DNA from: Neelides folsomi
Lineage: Eukaryota; Arthropoda; Collembola; Neelipleona; Neelidae
Length of the DNA stretch: 64,000 nucleotides
Assembly (NCBI GenBank): GCA_034687125.1
Contig: JAQGBZ010000020.1
Span: forward strand, 310,001-374,000
Direction: 5' to 3'
Below, one piece after another: positions 35,931-47,900 of this stretch (positions are counted from its first letter, which is position 1; each line of letters opens with the position of its first letter). The notes under the pieces were generated by a model, which saw only the letters and a list, made by a program, of their open reading frames with translations, had not been told where the DNA came from and ran no database searches. A program made the translations under genes and the position numbers.

Positions 35931-38763
35931 TCAGTATAAAGCAATGGATGACATTGTGTTATTGGCGAATAAAAGCGGGTTTATTCAAACAAAAGAAAAA
36001 TGTTCTTTCCAGGTTGAATGTTTGAGATGTGAAGGTAATTATGAAGGGAGTAAAAATGGTGATGATAAAAGAAGTGTCGCGGGTGCAAAGTGCACTTTAA
36101 GTAAAATGTCATCTTTTTATTCCTTCAAATGTCAAATTGGGATTTTTGTATCCGTGGATTATAATTTGACAAAACTCCGGGAGAGTTTTCTCTGAACCCA
36201 TTTGGAGTGATGGCTGTGAATGGGTGAGAGGTTCAATTCCGCCGTGTCAACTCCGACTTGACGCCCCGACAGCGTTGACTTTGACGGAATTCGCCATTGC
36301 GCCACATCAACTCTCTTTCAATCTCTCCCTTGTCGATACCCAAAGTGCAGACTCAAAACGTCCCATTTATTCCTCAAAAACTGTCAGCCCAATTTCAAAC
36401 CCTTTTCACTTCCTCGTCTTCCTCCTTATCATATTTAAATATATTCACCATTACACATCCACCCAAACCGTTCAGAGATACATTCAAGAATTATTGATTA
36501 AACATCCCGGACATTTCCAAAGAGGGAAATTAATGAATTTAAATTATAAATTTTAAAGGAAAAAGGTTTATAAAAAAGGTTAATGGTAGAGTGGGTGTTT
36601 GTTGGTAGCTTGTGGTGGTCTTCGGTTTAATTTCTAATGTTGATTAGAAGGCGAGACGGCGAGGGCCGGCGGTGGAAATTCTTAATTTTCTTTGTGTCAT
36701 TTTTTCTTTTAGTTGAACTTTGAAGGGAGCAGAGGTAGGGAAGTCGTCGGGGCAGCTAGTTATTTCTCACTATCAATCATATCCACCCAAACACGGCCGA
36801 AATTAAACCGTCCACCGTAAACACGAACCCTCACAGCTTTTTACCTTTAAATCCATCCGTTGGAGTAAAAACGGCAGAGATCGACACTCCCATCATTTGT
36901 CTGCTCACTCCGATCCTCCTCCGGTTTTTAACCCCCAATTCTCAAAACTTCTCAAACTCCTTCCCTTCACCTGGGCAAATAGATGCAATTTTTTAGGTTT
37001 TAATATGACAAGATGGAATTTGATGGGGAGCTTCTCTCTCCACAGTACAAGACCAAGGTGAAGAAGCAGAAAGTGAGCAACCAACTCATTATTTTATTAA
37101 TTAAACGTCAACATTTCACATTTCCCTTCCATGCTTTAAGCTTCTTTAAACATACCATTCATTTTTATATCCTTGAGCCATTATACAGAATTACATACTA
37201 ATACATTATAAAGAATTATCTGTATAAGTTTATACATATTCTTTATATGAAGCTTACTTCAATAAAAGTATTATTTTATATGAATTAAGCATTATAAGCT
37301 AAGCATATTAAGCTTATTACAATAGTAATTTTATTTTCTATAGTATGATGTAGAAAGTAATGAGTAGAATTGTGATTGTGTATTGTATTTGTATTGTAGT
37401 TATATTGTTATATTGAAGCATTGTTTTAAAACTTTGTTGGATGTCGGCCATTTGGAAAGTGAATGGTGGGGGTTTGTAATTACGGTGGGTATGAAAATAA
37501 GAAAGTGGTAAAAACTTGCTGCCACTCACCCGCTTCCGTCCACGTCTGAGAGAGCTCCCACGGCAAGTCCACTCATCAGAGGTGGAATTCACAATTCCCT
37601 CCTTGACTCCATAAAAAAGGTCTATAAAATTAAATCCTGAGCTTCGACGGAGGGAAATTGGGGGGCAAAGGAGGAGCCATTCAATTAAACTGCCTAATCC
37701 ACAGGATAAAAAATCATTGCTCAATCGCCCAAGACCTCCTCATGAACATGCAAATGGACATGAAGTAAATAACAAAATGGAACTTCAATTCACCCAATCT
37801 CCATTTTACATCCAGCTTTATGCCCAAACCTCTCCATTACTAAACCACTTCCCCTAACGTTCATAATATTCTCATCAACCCACCATTTTTAACCAAGGCA
37901 GAACAATTTACTAATACCAGGCTTGTACCAAATTGGTATACAGGGAAAAGTCGAAAATTTAAAACCAGAAAATTTAAAATAGGGAATTTAAAATATTGAG
38001 AGGAAAGTTTAAAAATGTTTAAATGGAGAAAATCTAAATTTAGCCATTTCAACTTGAATCTCCCTCTTAAATATTTGAATCTCCCTCTTAAAAATAGTAA
38101 ATAGCGGAATTTAGAAAAGCGTAAAAGAAGTATTATTAAAATTATTATTGGAAGTGAAGTCAAAATATGAGCGGGAAATGAGATTTTGGTTTGTTGAATG
38201 AGACGAGGAGTTTAATCCAGTGAAAACTCATTGGATGTTGAAGCTCCGAAATCCCTCGGCTGAGTCCCTCGTTGAGTTCATAAGCCTTGAAGTTTTGAGC
38301 GGAAATCCCTTTTAATTATATGGAGAATCGATGGAATGTATTTACGATTTCCCTCCGTCACCCACACCTTTTTATTCCGCTGTTTGATCGGTCTTTTGGC
38401 CTCCGTTGTTTCCACTTCCTTGTAAGAAATTCCCCTATGGACCCCGCCGACATCCCAACCAGTCGGGGATTTATGGGGCACCGGGATTTCATGCTAACTA
38501 TGAGTTCTACGCTTCCGTTGAGGAAGCCATTCGTCTCCCACCATCCGACCCCCAACCCCCAACAACCACCCAGACAAAAAATATGAACAAGTTTTTATTT
38601 AAAAAATTAACTTTAAAATTTATCATCTTCAACTCATAATTTTAATATTCAACATTCAATAAATTTCACATGGGTTTGATTTCATCTGTTACTGGCAAAT
38701 AAACATCAGTAGTTTTCTTTTGTTTGATTATTTCGACCTCGAAATAATTAGGTTTTTAGTTCA

Positions 38764-38826
38764 TTACAAATTATAGGATTTTAAACACATTATAGGATCA
38801 TATACAAATTATAGGATCTTATAGCA
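38764..38826. repeat. Tandem repeat, unit about 19-20 bp (acaaattataggatctta)
   Basis: Three units are visible, starting acaaattataggatt, acacattataggatc and acaaattataggatc. The region is AT-rich and follows a small palindrome (attatttcg and cgaaataat around acct) at about 38729-38750. Confidence 0.75.
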
Positions 38827-41800
38827 CATAACTCAACTATAAGTAATTTTATTGTATTTGAGATATTTGACTATCATGTTTTTTGTTTCGTGTGTGTTTT
38901 AGGCTTAATAAAGCGTTTGGCTGCCGTGACCTTTTGGACGAGGGTGAGGGAAAACGAGTTTTTATTCCTTCGAGACTCCCATGCAAATTAAAGTCGTATT
39001 AGTGAGGATGTAAAGGGAGTTGTTGGGAGTTGTGGGATATTGGACAATAATTGGCCTCCTAATCATACCCTTCATTGGCATATAAAAATGAGTTCGGACA
39101 TCGGAGACGGAGGGATAAAAAACAAAATTGACTCGAGGGGTTCTTCAACCAATTATTAAACCCTCACCCTCCTTCTGTCTATCTTTGAAAAATGGCTCTT
39201 TTCGGCCCTCAGGAAACAACACATGGAACTCAAAAAATTGATTTCTGCTGCCGCCGTCTCGACATTTTTACTCTCTCGCTTCTGAACAAATACATACACA
39301 ATTGTATAAGTTTTAATTAATAATTTAAATTAATCTCTATAAATTATTCTTCAATTACTCACAAATAAAACATACCTAATCACAATACTCATAAATAATT
39401 ATTTATTGTCATACACATTTATTATTCTAAAGTCCTAAACAATTGTCGTTATTCAAATTAAATATTTTTATTTTTAAGGTTTTGGGAAATATGTTAAATA
39501 TTGTTTATTAATATTTAAAGTTAAATGTTGAGCCAAAAGAATAGTTATGAATGGAAAGCCAAATTCAATTGACAAGTTAAAAATTGATGATGTTTTTGGT
39601 GGGGATTTTGAAAATGATTGCCAGTTTGTTTCCTGTTTCTTGGTCTTGAGTTGATCCCGAATTGGACATTTGAACCAAAAGGTGTTTGTAGCCAAAGTGT
39701 TGAGCCAAATGAAGGATGATTTAGCACATTGACACTTCTCCAGACGTCCGCGTGATGAGCGGAATGAGTAATGAACCCCCTCACGTGTTTGCCAATTGCG
39801 GGAGAATTGAAGCAGAAAGGACATCCGAAGATCTCTTGGAATAATGAAGAAGTGAGTGAGGACGGGAGTGATAGGAGAGAGACGATACATCATAAACCCT
39901 GTCACTTACATCAACACTCGCTCAATCCCTTCACTCTCCCTTCCTTTTTTACTCTCTTTGTCCTCCCCGGGATCCACCGAAGCCCTTTTTGCAATCCCAA
40001 GCAAAAACACCCAAGAATATTTTACACACCCCAAATCAATCTTCTCAATCATCTCACTTTCAAATTTACAATCACAACCATCATTTATCCAAAGTTCCCT
40101 CATTTGAATAAACCGCCCGGGGAGCCCCAGGTGGACAATAATCCACCCGCCCGGTACTTTCAAATCTCCCGCCGATTTTGCATAAAACCCTTTGCAAAAT
40201 CAGCTTTGTTCACCCAAACTCACCCCGATTTTATAAACTTTACCAAAAATATCAAGTTGATCAAAATCATGTTTTATGTATTGTTTAAACACATACATCA
40301 AATGTATTTATCAAATAATCTAAATATATATGAGAAATGTATTCATAAGTCAATTTTTCTTTTTTTGACTTTGAGTCAAAATATCTTTTCATACATGCAA
40401 CATTTTCATCACAATTATTCCCATGAAATCAAAGGGTTGAAATCATTTTCATTGTACAATGTTGTATACTATATATGTTACATAGAGCCATGTGTTATAT
40501 CCTTGTGATTGTAAACACGGAACGATAGTCTTGGATTAAACAAAGAGATATGTTGAATGGAGGAGGAGGTCCGTGGCTTGAGAGGAAGGGCATTAGACTC
40601 ACGTAATTCCTTCTTGGGTTTTTTAGCCCTAATAATAGGAGAACTCCCTGGGTTTGGAGGAAATTACAGGTTTGAGTTTGAAATGGGGGTTCGCCCCTCC
40701 AAACACATTCGGATTGGACTTGATGGACTTCAAGCTACGCCCGCTCCACTACACTCAAATCTCCCTTAATCCATTTTTAATATCAACCTCCAAGTCAAAC
40801 ATTCCAAGAAACAACTTTCAAATCTTCCTCATGCCATTTAGGAATTCAACTCTCAGACATCTAAAGAATCTAGACAGGGGAAATGCCGCAATACAATTTT
40901 ACAATATTTGAAAGGAAAAAAAGATTTTCAGCAGAAATATACAGAATTGCATTGTGAACTCAAGAAAGAAATGTTTCAGAATCTGATAAAATATTTTCAT
41001 AAAATGGATTTAATAAATTTTGTTAATAAAAGTATGAGCGGGCCTTGGGAATAATTATAATGGCGTAGGATTTGGGTGAATTGTTGAGTGGGTCAGATGA
41101 GGATGGCACATGGGGGATTTTCCATCTTAATCTCATTAGGAATCTCTGAGATGGAGAGTTGGAACAAATGTTACATAAAGGGCGGCCACCGCAGGAGGAA
41201 ATCAACGCTCAAGATTCCTCGCCTCGCACAAACTCCTCCTAATTGCCAAATAATTTGTTGAGAAGATATATTAAATTTTTCTCCCTTGCCGCCTTCCCCA
41301 TTCTTCCACACTTTTTAGGCTCTTGATTTTTTTTATCCCTTGAGGAAACAACCGAGGAAGGATCAAAATCAAAAAGAATATATAATAAAGTAACTCATAA
41401 GGTAACTCATACAGGGTGAACATTTTGAAATCAATTTTGAAAGTTGGGCTATTCCGGGTATTCTGAAAATTTCGGGGATTTGGGGTTTCAAGGGGTTGAA
41501 TGAAATTGGAGGATGTGCGAGGTCTCGGTAAAAGTGTGTTTGTGTCGGAATGACATTTTAAAATTTTGTAAGTGGTGAATTTAAATGGGACCGGAGCATC
41601 TGCCGGGGTTGGATTTGCATGGGGTGGAGATAAATCTCGGGCGGTCTTTAGCAGCCCGGATTCTCTTCTTGGAGTGTGTGGGACAATTTTTCATGGAATT
41701 TTGAGATTTGAGCGGGAGTGGATTAGCTGCTGGGCATAAGAGACTTGGGAGAACAGTTGGTTGAGAGCCATATGGACCATTCCGCTTATGCTAACGAGGG

Positions 41801-42660
41801 GAGCAGGCGACAGGAATCAGAAATGTCCCCTTTATCAATTCAAACTCCCCCCAGCACAAGACAATGATACATTTCCCTTTTTAAACATTCAAAATATCCT
41901 TTCAACACTCATTTTATGACCAGTTTCAAAGACCGGATCTCCTTCAAGACACCCGCACAAGAACAAACAAATTTCACATTAAATTAATCCAAAGACAAAT
42001 GCGAGCATTAAAATCAAACTACCGATTTTCATCCTTCCAAGGACCTTTGACCCTTTAAAGGATTTTTATCGCTTTTCACGTTTTTGTGACTATTTAAACT
42101 CTTACCTTTGTTCCATAAATTAATTTAAATTGTCCCACACAAAATTAATAATATCGTCTTGAGGCAACTTTTAGGTTCTGATTAGAATATACTAGAGAAT
42201 GAATTGAATTGAGAATTAGCTGATGAATTAATCTTCGATTCTTCTATTAGCTTTTTGTTGAATGGCAATGAGATTTTTAATTGTTTGATAATGAAATGAA
42301 TCGGGCGATGATTGTTATTTCTTCTTTTAACGCCTGAACGGGCGACGGTGATTAATTCAGATGTGTAGGGAAGTGGGGGATAGGTGGGCTAATTGAACAG
42401 CGGGAGATCGGGTGAAGGGCCGCCACCTTGAACAACTCTCCAAATCCCCACGTAGAGAAACAGTTAATTCTCAAACCACCCAAGTGCCTTTCAAACAAAC
42501 CACCACCATTTGCCCTCCCATAAATCACCACACAACCACTACTGAATATTTTCTCACTTTCATTCACTAAATCTACACATTCCCAGCATTCCGATCAGGA
42601 CAAATTATGGGAAGACAACAGGTAACACATTTTTTCAAAATCTAAAAATTCAAATCTCTA

Positions 42661-42758
42661 TTTGACCTTAAATTCAACTTTGACACCAAATCTTCCTATG
42701 TGACCTCATCTTCCTTTTGACCTCAAATCTACAACTTTTTCATTTTGACCTTAAATTC
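42661..42758. repeat. Degenerate repeat carrying TGACCT half-sites
   Basis: The phrase ttgaccttaaattc occurs at 42661 and 42744, with tgacctcatc and tgacctcaaatc between. This gives four TGACCT motifs in about 100 bp. TGACCT is the reverse complement of the AGGTCA nuclear-receptor half-site. The block lies about 2.2 kb before the first recognised pb coding exon, so it could be regulatory, or simply an old tandem repeat. Confidence 0.5.
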
Positions 42759-43034
42759 TCTAATTTTGCCAAAAGACAGTAAAGGCAGTAAAAATGCGGA
42801 AAGGAACAGGAATTGTGAATTGAGAGGTGAAAGCAAATATTTGTTCAAAGGATGAAGCGGAAGATGCGGAAGAAATGAAGAAGTGAGGAAGAAGATCGTT
42901 GGTAAAGTGAGTGATGGAATGGCAAGTGTCTTTTTGGCTCTTGAGGGTTAATGGTGATTTACGACCTCACGTCACGACCACTGGTCAACATCACTGACAC
43001 ACGACTGTCTCTTCAGGGACAAACCTTTTTTCTT

Positions 43035-43200
43035 AATACCCGAATCTCCCGTTTATCCCGAATCTTCGGTCACTCTCAATCTTGGACACCGATCTTTGGT
43101 TTATCCGAATTTCCAATACTCGAGTCTTCAATTTCAGATCTTATTCCTCATATTCAGATTTCCCTGAATTTCTTAAATGTTCAGATTGCCAAAATTTTGC
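43035..43200. repeat. Degenerate tandem repeat (cccgaatctt-like)
   Basis: Loosely repeated units such as cccgaatctcccg, cccgaatcttcgg and tccgaatttcc, then cagatttccctgaattt, occur at 10-20 nt spacing in T/C-rich DNA. The array is decayed and has no coding sense. Confidence 0.45.
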
Positions 43201-44897
43201 ATTTATCGGTTTAATATATTTAAGATTCTCTTTTTCCAAATTCCCTTGATTTTGATTTTGTGATCAATATTGAAGTTTTGGGTGTATGATGGCGGAAGTG
43301 TTGAAGGTGAGAGTTCTTTTGTTGGTTCTCTAACGAAGGGCGAGTGGATTAAATGGGGAGGGAGCTTATGGGAAAAATCGACTCACTCAATTTATGACGA
43401 CATGGCTCAGTGCATTCATTGTTTCGGGAGAAGACGCCGGGATTTCGGGAGCGCCAGAAACGTCATGAACCCCATCCATATTATCATACTTCCCATTTAC
43501 GCTCTGCCGAAAGGCCGAACATCAGCCCTCATTAATATTCATTCCCAACACACTTTATGCAAAATAGAGGCACCGAGTTTCAATCCTTCTTTTTTATATA
43601 TTATTATTAAAACTTCAGACTTACAAAACATCTCTAATCTTAATAAAAAGGAAAATATTTAACTTTTTATAAATTCCATTTATTTAATAAAATTCCATTT
43701 ATTTTATTTGTTAATTATAAAATTGAATAAATAATAGAAAAATAAATAATAGAAAAATTAACTGGTTGGTAGAATAAATGTCTACAAGCAATATAATTTT
43801 TTTTCCAAATCATTGAATTTCCCACAATCTTAATTTAAATAAAGGATTCATGATCAGAATGACAACTCGTGCCATTCTTTAAAAAATCATCAGTTACGTA
43901 TAATTTATAACGCTTATTTGTCAATTAATCCGGTTGTAAAATTGAACATGATCAGAAAGTTTGAAAGAGAGATGTCAATTACATAAAGGATTCGTTTCAG
44001 TTTGGTTTCATTCCACAATCGGTTTGAGAAACTTAGAGCTAACGTTGTGGGGTGAAAGTTTTATATTTAAAAGTTGTTAATTAAGATGCGATGAGGGGAA
44101 CGGGAATTCGATTCGGTGTAAATCTCTTCATTTCTTTTACCAAATCACGATGTGATTGGAATAATGATGACTTTTTAATATTTCTTTTTAAACAATTCTC
44201 CCATGTCATGACACTACCGTTCTCACCAAATACAACAATGTGTATCATATCCACAATATATATAGTAAATAATATATAACCTATGTACAGATATTAAGTA
44301 TTAAGTGTATATGTAATAAGTTTAGGTTGTGCGGGAGGGTAATTAGGGAGGAGGTCGGGAGGGAGGGATGGCGGAGGGAGGACTTCCCGAGAGAGCCAAG
44401 TCAACCACGCGAGGTTCACAACTCATTCCGACTCCGAGTGCTTGGGAGAAAAGACAACCCTTTGAGTCACTCCGCCACACACACATCCTCCCTCCACATC
44501 CCTTCGAATAAACAACCCTTGGAAATTACTAATTTATTTCACACTTGTTACAAACTCCTTATAAACTACACGTTAAACCCCTCGTTAAATCCAACCTTAA
44601 AACACACGCACACCTTGGACCATAAATTACAAAACGCTCGCTCTAAAGATAAAGGCTAAAGAGCCTTAATTAAAAGTGAAGTGAAAAGACGTTGAGTTTA
44701 TTATTAGGAGTTTACATACAATTTACTGTTTACTGAGTTTACATCTTTTATACATTTCCTGGTTTTGATTAATGTGAGGATTTTCCAGATTTGTGTCCGA
44801 TTGTGCCGGTGTTGGGTTTTTGGCAACATGTGGGATTGTGCGGAAGGGGCGGAGTGAGATCGGACTTCTCATCTTCCCAATCCTTTTTCTCTCATTA

Positions 44898-44899
44898 GG
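44898..44899 (+). other. Probable splice acceptor before the first pb coding exon
   Basis: A tract rich in T and C (about 44870-44895) ends in ctctcattag and is followed by ggagacgcgATG. This is a textbook 3' splice site placed only nine bases before the first in-frame ATG, so the pb messenger probably begins with one or more upstream exons. The nine bases are in frame with the ATG and contain no stop, so translation could also begin upstream. Confidence 0.55.
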
Positions 44900-44907
44900 G
44901 AGACGCG

Positions 44908-47900
44908 ATGATTGACAGGGTTTCACCCTGCTGGAGAAATGCGACCCATGTACCCCCCAATCAGACACAGATGAACTCGAGTCCCGGCGGATCCTCCTCC
45001 GTCGTCACCATGGAGAGCTTGGACTCACTCGAGGCATTCGAAGAATCAGGATTCATCGCCACCCGACCCTGCATGGCGGAAATTCTTAACCAAAGTGGTG
45101 GAATTCATTCGGCCATTCATCCCCACATGAGTCCGAGCCATAATCCAAACAGTCCGTTTGATTTCAAACCCGACGTTCTCCCGCCGCCCGCCAATGCTGG
45201 AGGAAACGTTCCCGAATATCCCTGGATGAAGGAAAAGAAAACAACGAGGAAGAATAGTCATCAAGGTAATAGTAAGTGACTTGCACTTATTCTCCTTAAA
45301 ATCCTAATTTACTCTAATTTTAACTAACATTAAACGGCTGTCATTTAAGCATTAAATTTAGCATTAACAAGCATTAACATTTAAGCATTAAATTAAATTA
45401 AATCGAGGTAAAAATGAACTTTTGTTAACGAAGTATCAAGTGGTGACTGAAACATATTTAGGTTCATTTTATTTGAATGAAAATGAGGTCGAGGGGTTTT
45501 GAAGTGAAGGCGTGAGATTTGGTTCCTATAAACTTGGAATTTGTAGTCCTCGTAGTGACTTCTGGCACGAACGTATTGTTTGTGAGTGGATGCCTCGCAT
45601 TCCATCGGATGATTGAGTGGGGAAGAATAAGTGAAAGAACAAACAGCTCTGAAACATCACACGGAGGTCCATTACATCCACACAACACACACTTGTCTCA
45701 CTCCGACCCGGAAGCCTCGCGACCCACGCGAGAACGGACCTTTAAAACCCCGCGCCCTTTCAAATGCCCCCCGATAAATCATCTTTTATTTATCGGGTAT
45801 GAATTGATTAGAAAATGGCATTGTCTCTCCAAACTCCCCATTTGTTTGCCCCTTCCAAGGGGCTGAGGAACAAAGGGAGGTCGGCCGTGGGATCAAAGGG
45901 GGATGTTTGAATATTGGTGAGTGAATGGACTCGACGGTCATCTCACTTTTTATTACCAAGGGGATTCGGAAGAGGAAGGAAGGGAGGAAGAAGCACTTAC
46001 CCTCGTGATTGATCACCCACCCAGATACCTTAACACTTTCACCTAACCCGAACACTCAAATTCAAATTTACCCCCCTTGAATAATATGCCAATATTTTAT
46101 CAATTACCCAAATCCTGCTCTTATCTTATATAGCGTACTAAATCACGCAATTGTTCTAAATCAATTAATTACACTATTCTAAGATCTAAAATCATTCAAT
46201 TTCGTCTATATTAATCTGTTATTTTATTACTAGAAACTAAATCCTGTCATTTTTAAAAAAATAAACTAAATCTTGTCCTAAACTAAAACCTGTCCTTGTT
46301 CTAAAAAGAAACTTTGGTATATTAAAAAAATGAACAGTGACATAGCATTATTTAGATTCTTAAGAGTAAATGTATTTAATTTATTTAATTTTAATAATCG
46401 GATTGAAAGAGTTTTAAGAATAATTAAATTTTGGGGTTGTCTTTTGTTTGTGTGATCAAAGAGGCGGAAGATCACGCAGCTCCTTTTGTCTCAATTTCTT
46501 CGAACGGAAGTGATTGAGGCTTTTGAGTTGTTGGTGATGAGTTAGTTCGTCTGTCGCCAGGATGAAATTGTGCAAAGCTCTTGATCTCATCCAACTCATC
46601 TTTTGACTCCAACTCATTCGAGATCTCTGAAAAAGCGAGATTTTTTCCACCGGTTGTTTGTTTTAAATATTCCAACCATCCGAGTTGATTTTGGCGAGGA
46701 TGCCAATGAAGGACCAAAGTCGAAGTTTCCTCCGCTCACTCACAAGACGCGCTTCCGAATTGACATCTCTTTTTTACAAACCCTGGCACCTCAAAACACA
46801 CAAAAAACTCATTTTACATCCTCTGTGACAAAACATTCATCTCAGAACATTAATGTCACATTTCTCATTTATCCTTTCAATTCTCAGCATCCTCACACAA
46901 GCATTAATACATTGAATCACAAAACACGAAGCAAGCTATCTGTAATATAAATTAATATATTTAACAAAATTAAATATCATGTTCGAAATATTTTTTATTA
47001 GTTATCAGTAATATATTAATTTTTAAATCTATTCAATTGAAGGAAAAGTGTCTGCATTAATTTTTCTGCAATTAAACCTAATATTTATTTAGCTGTAATT
47101 AGCAAAATTATGACATTGAATAAATTTCCGATCGAATGATTAGTCAATCAATCAATCTTTATTTATTTATATTAAAAACTTGACAAATATACGAGTAGTG
47201 CTAAACAAGAAATTTTTTGAATGGAATAATTATAAGAGGAGTTAGGGTCGTGTCGTCGTGTGTCCAAATTCCCATTGAGGATTTCTTGTGTCTCTTGGTG
47301 TGTATTTAAGAAAACCGTCGTTATGAGACGGAGGCGGAGGAGAAACCTCCATTGAGAGAATGTTTTGAATAAAAGCGGATTGAGATATTTGCTGTGTTCG
47401 GGTGAGTTGACGTGTTCATTTGGCTGGGAATAAAAGGAGTCGGGAACGGGGCTCTGAATACCACCAAGTGTAACTTACAAAGTGAGTCATTGTCAAGCGT
47501 TTAATTCGGCTCCCGCAGCAGTCCCTCAATGGAACCTGCACTCTAATGCTCCTTCCATTCTCCCAATGTTCCCAATGGTCTTTCTCCCTTATCTATTCCT
47601 TCTCAATTTCATATATGTAATAATATGCTGAGTGATGGGTTGGATTGAGGGAGGAAGCGGGGGAGAAAGTGTCAACTCATGGCAGAGGCAGGTTGAGAGG
47701 TTCCTCTGGTCTTCCTCCTACCACGCTTTACAAATCCTCCCATGGGCCAAGAGTTCTCTTGGACACGGTGACTCGCAACTTTCCCCACAAAGACCAGATG
47801 AATAATAAATTCCTCCTTTCAATTAATGAGAACTCAGGGGGACAAATGGAGCGGCGGCGGATGAGACGAATCTTTCTATCACACAAAACATCTTCATTTA

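Larger units (their letters stand above)
30090..44890. other. Intergenic region between Hox3 and proboscipedia
   Basis: No complete gene could be supported. Skew islands are dense, with switch points near 31030, 31850, 32530, 33230, 33720, 34180, 34810, 35400, 36250, 36760, 37540, 38400, 39900, 41180, 41780, 42420, 42955 and 44410. Repeats at 32160, 33519, 34439, 35755, 38764, 42661 and 43035 are listed separately. The right part probably contains one or more pb 5' leader exons, because the pb coding exon begins behind a strong splice acceptor. Long frames at 31062 and 39771 have skewed composition and no recognisable domain. Confidence 0.55.

Noticed and set aside
36228-36250. tRNA T-loop-like ggttcaattcc
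   Set aside because: The flanking bases do not pair as a T-stem and no acceptor or anticodon stem is present. The same was true of gttcgaattcc near 62483.
37013-37072. Exon-like stretch ATG to aaa/gtgagc (MEFDGELLSPQYKTKVKKQK)
   Set aside because: It has an exon-like feel and a fair donor, but no matching acceptor, frame continuation or family could be found. Not strong enough to annotate.
39771-40508. 245-residue open frame
   Set aside because: Composition follows the C-rich half of a skew island and then AT-rich DNA (His/Pro then Phe/Ile/Asn). No domain was recognised and no promoter or splice context was seen.
41408-41425. acagggtgaacatttt, resembling a mariner-type end
   Set aside because: No inverted partner was found nearby, so there is no support for an element.
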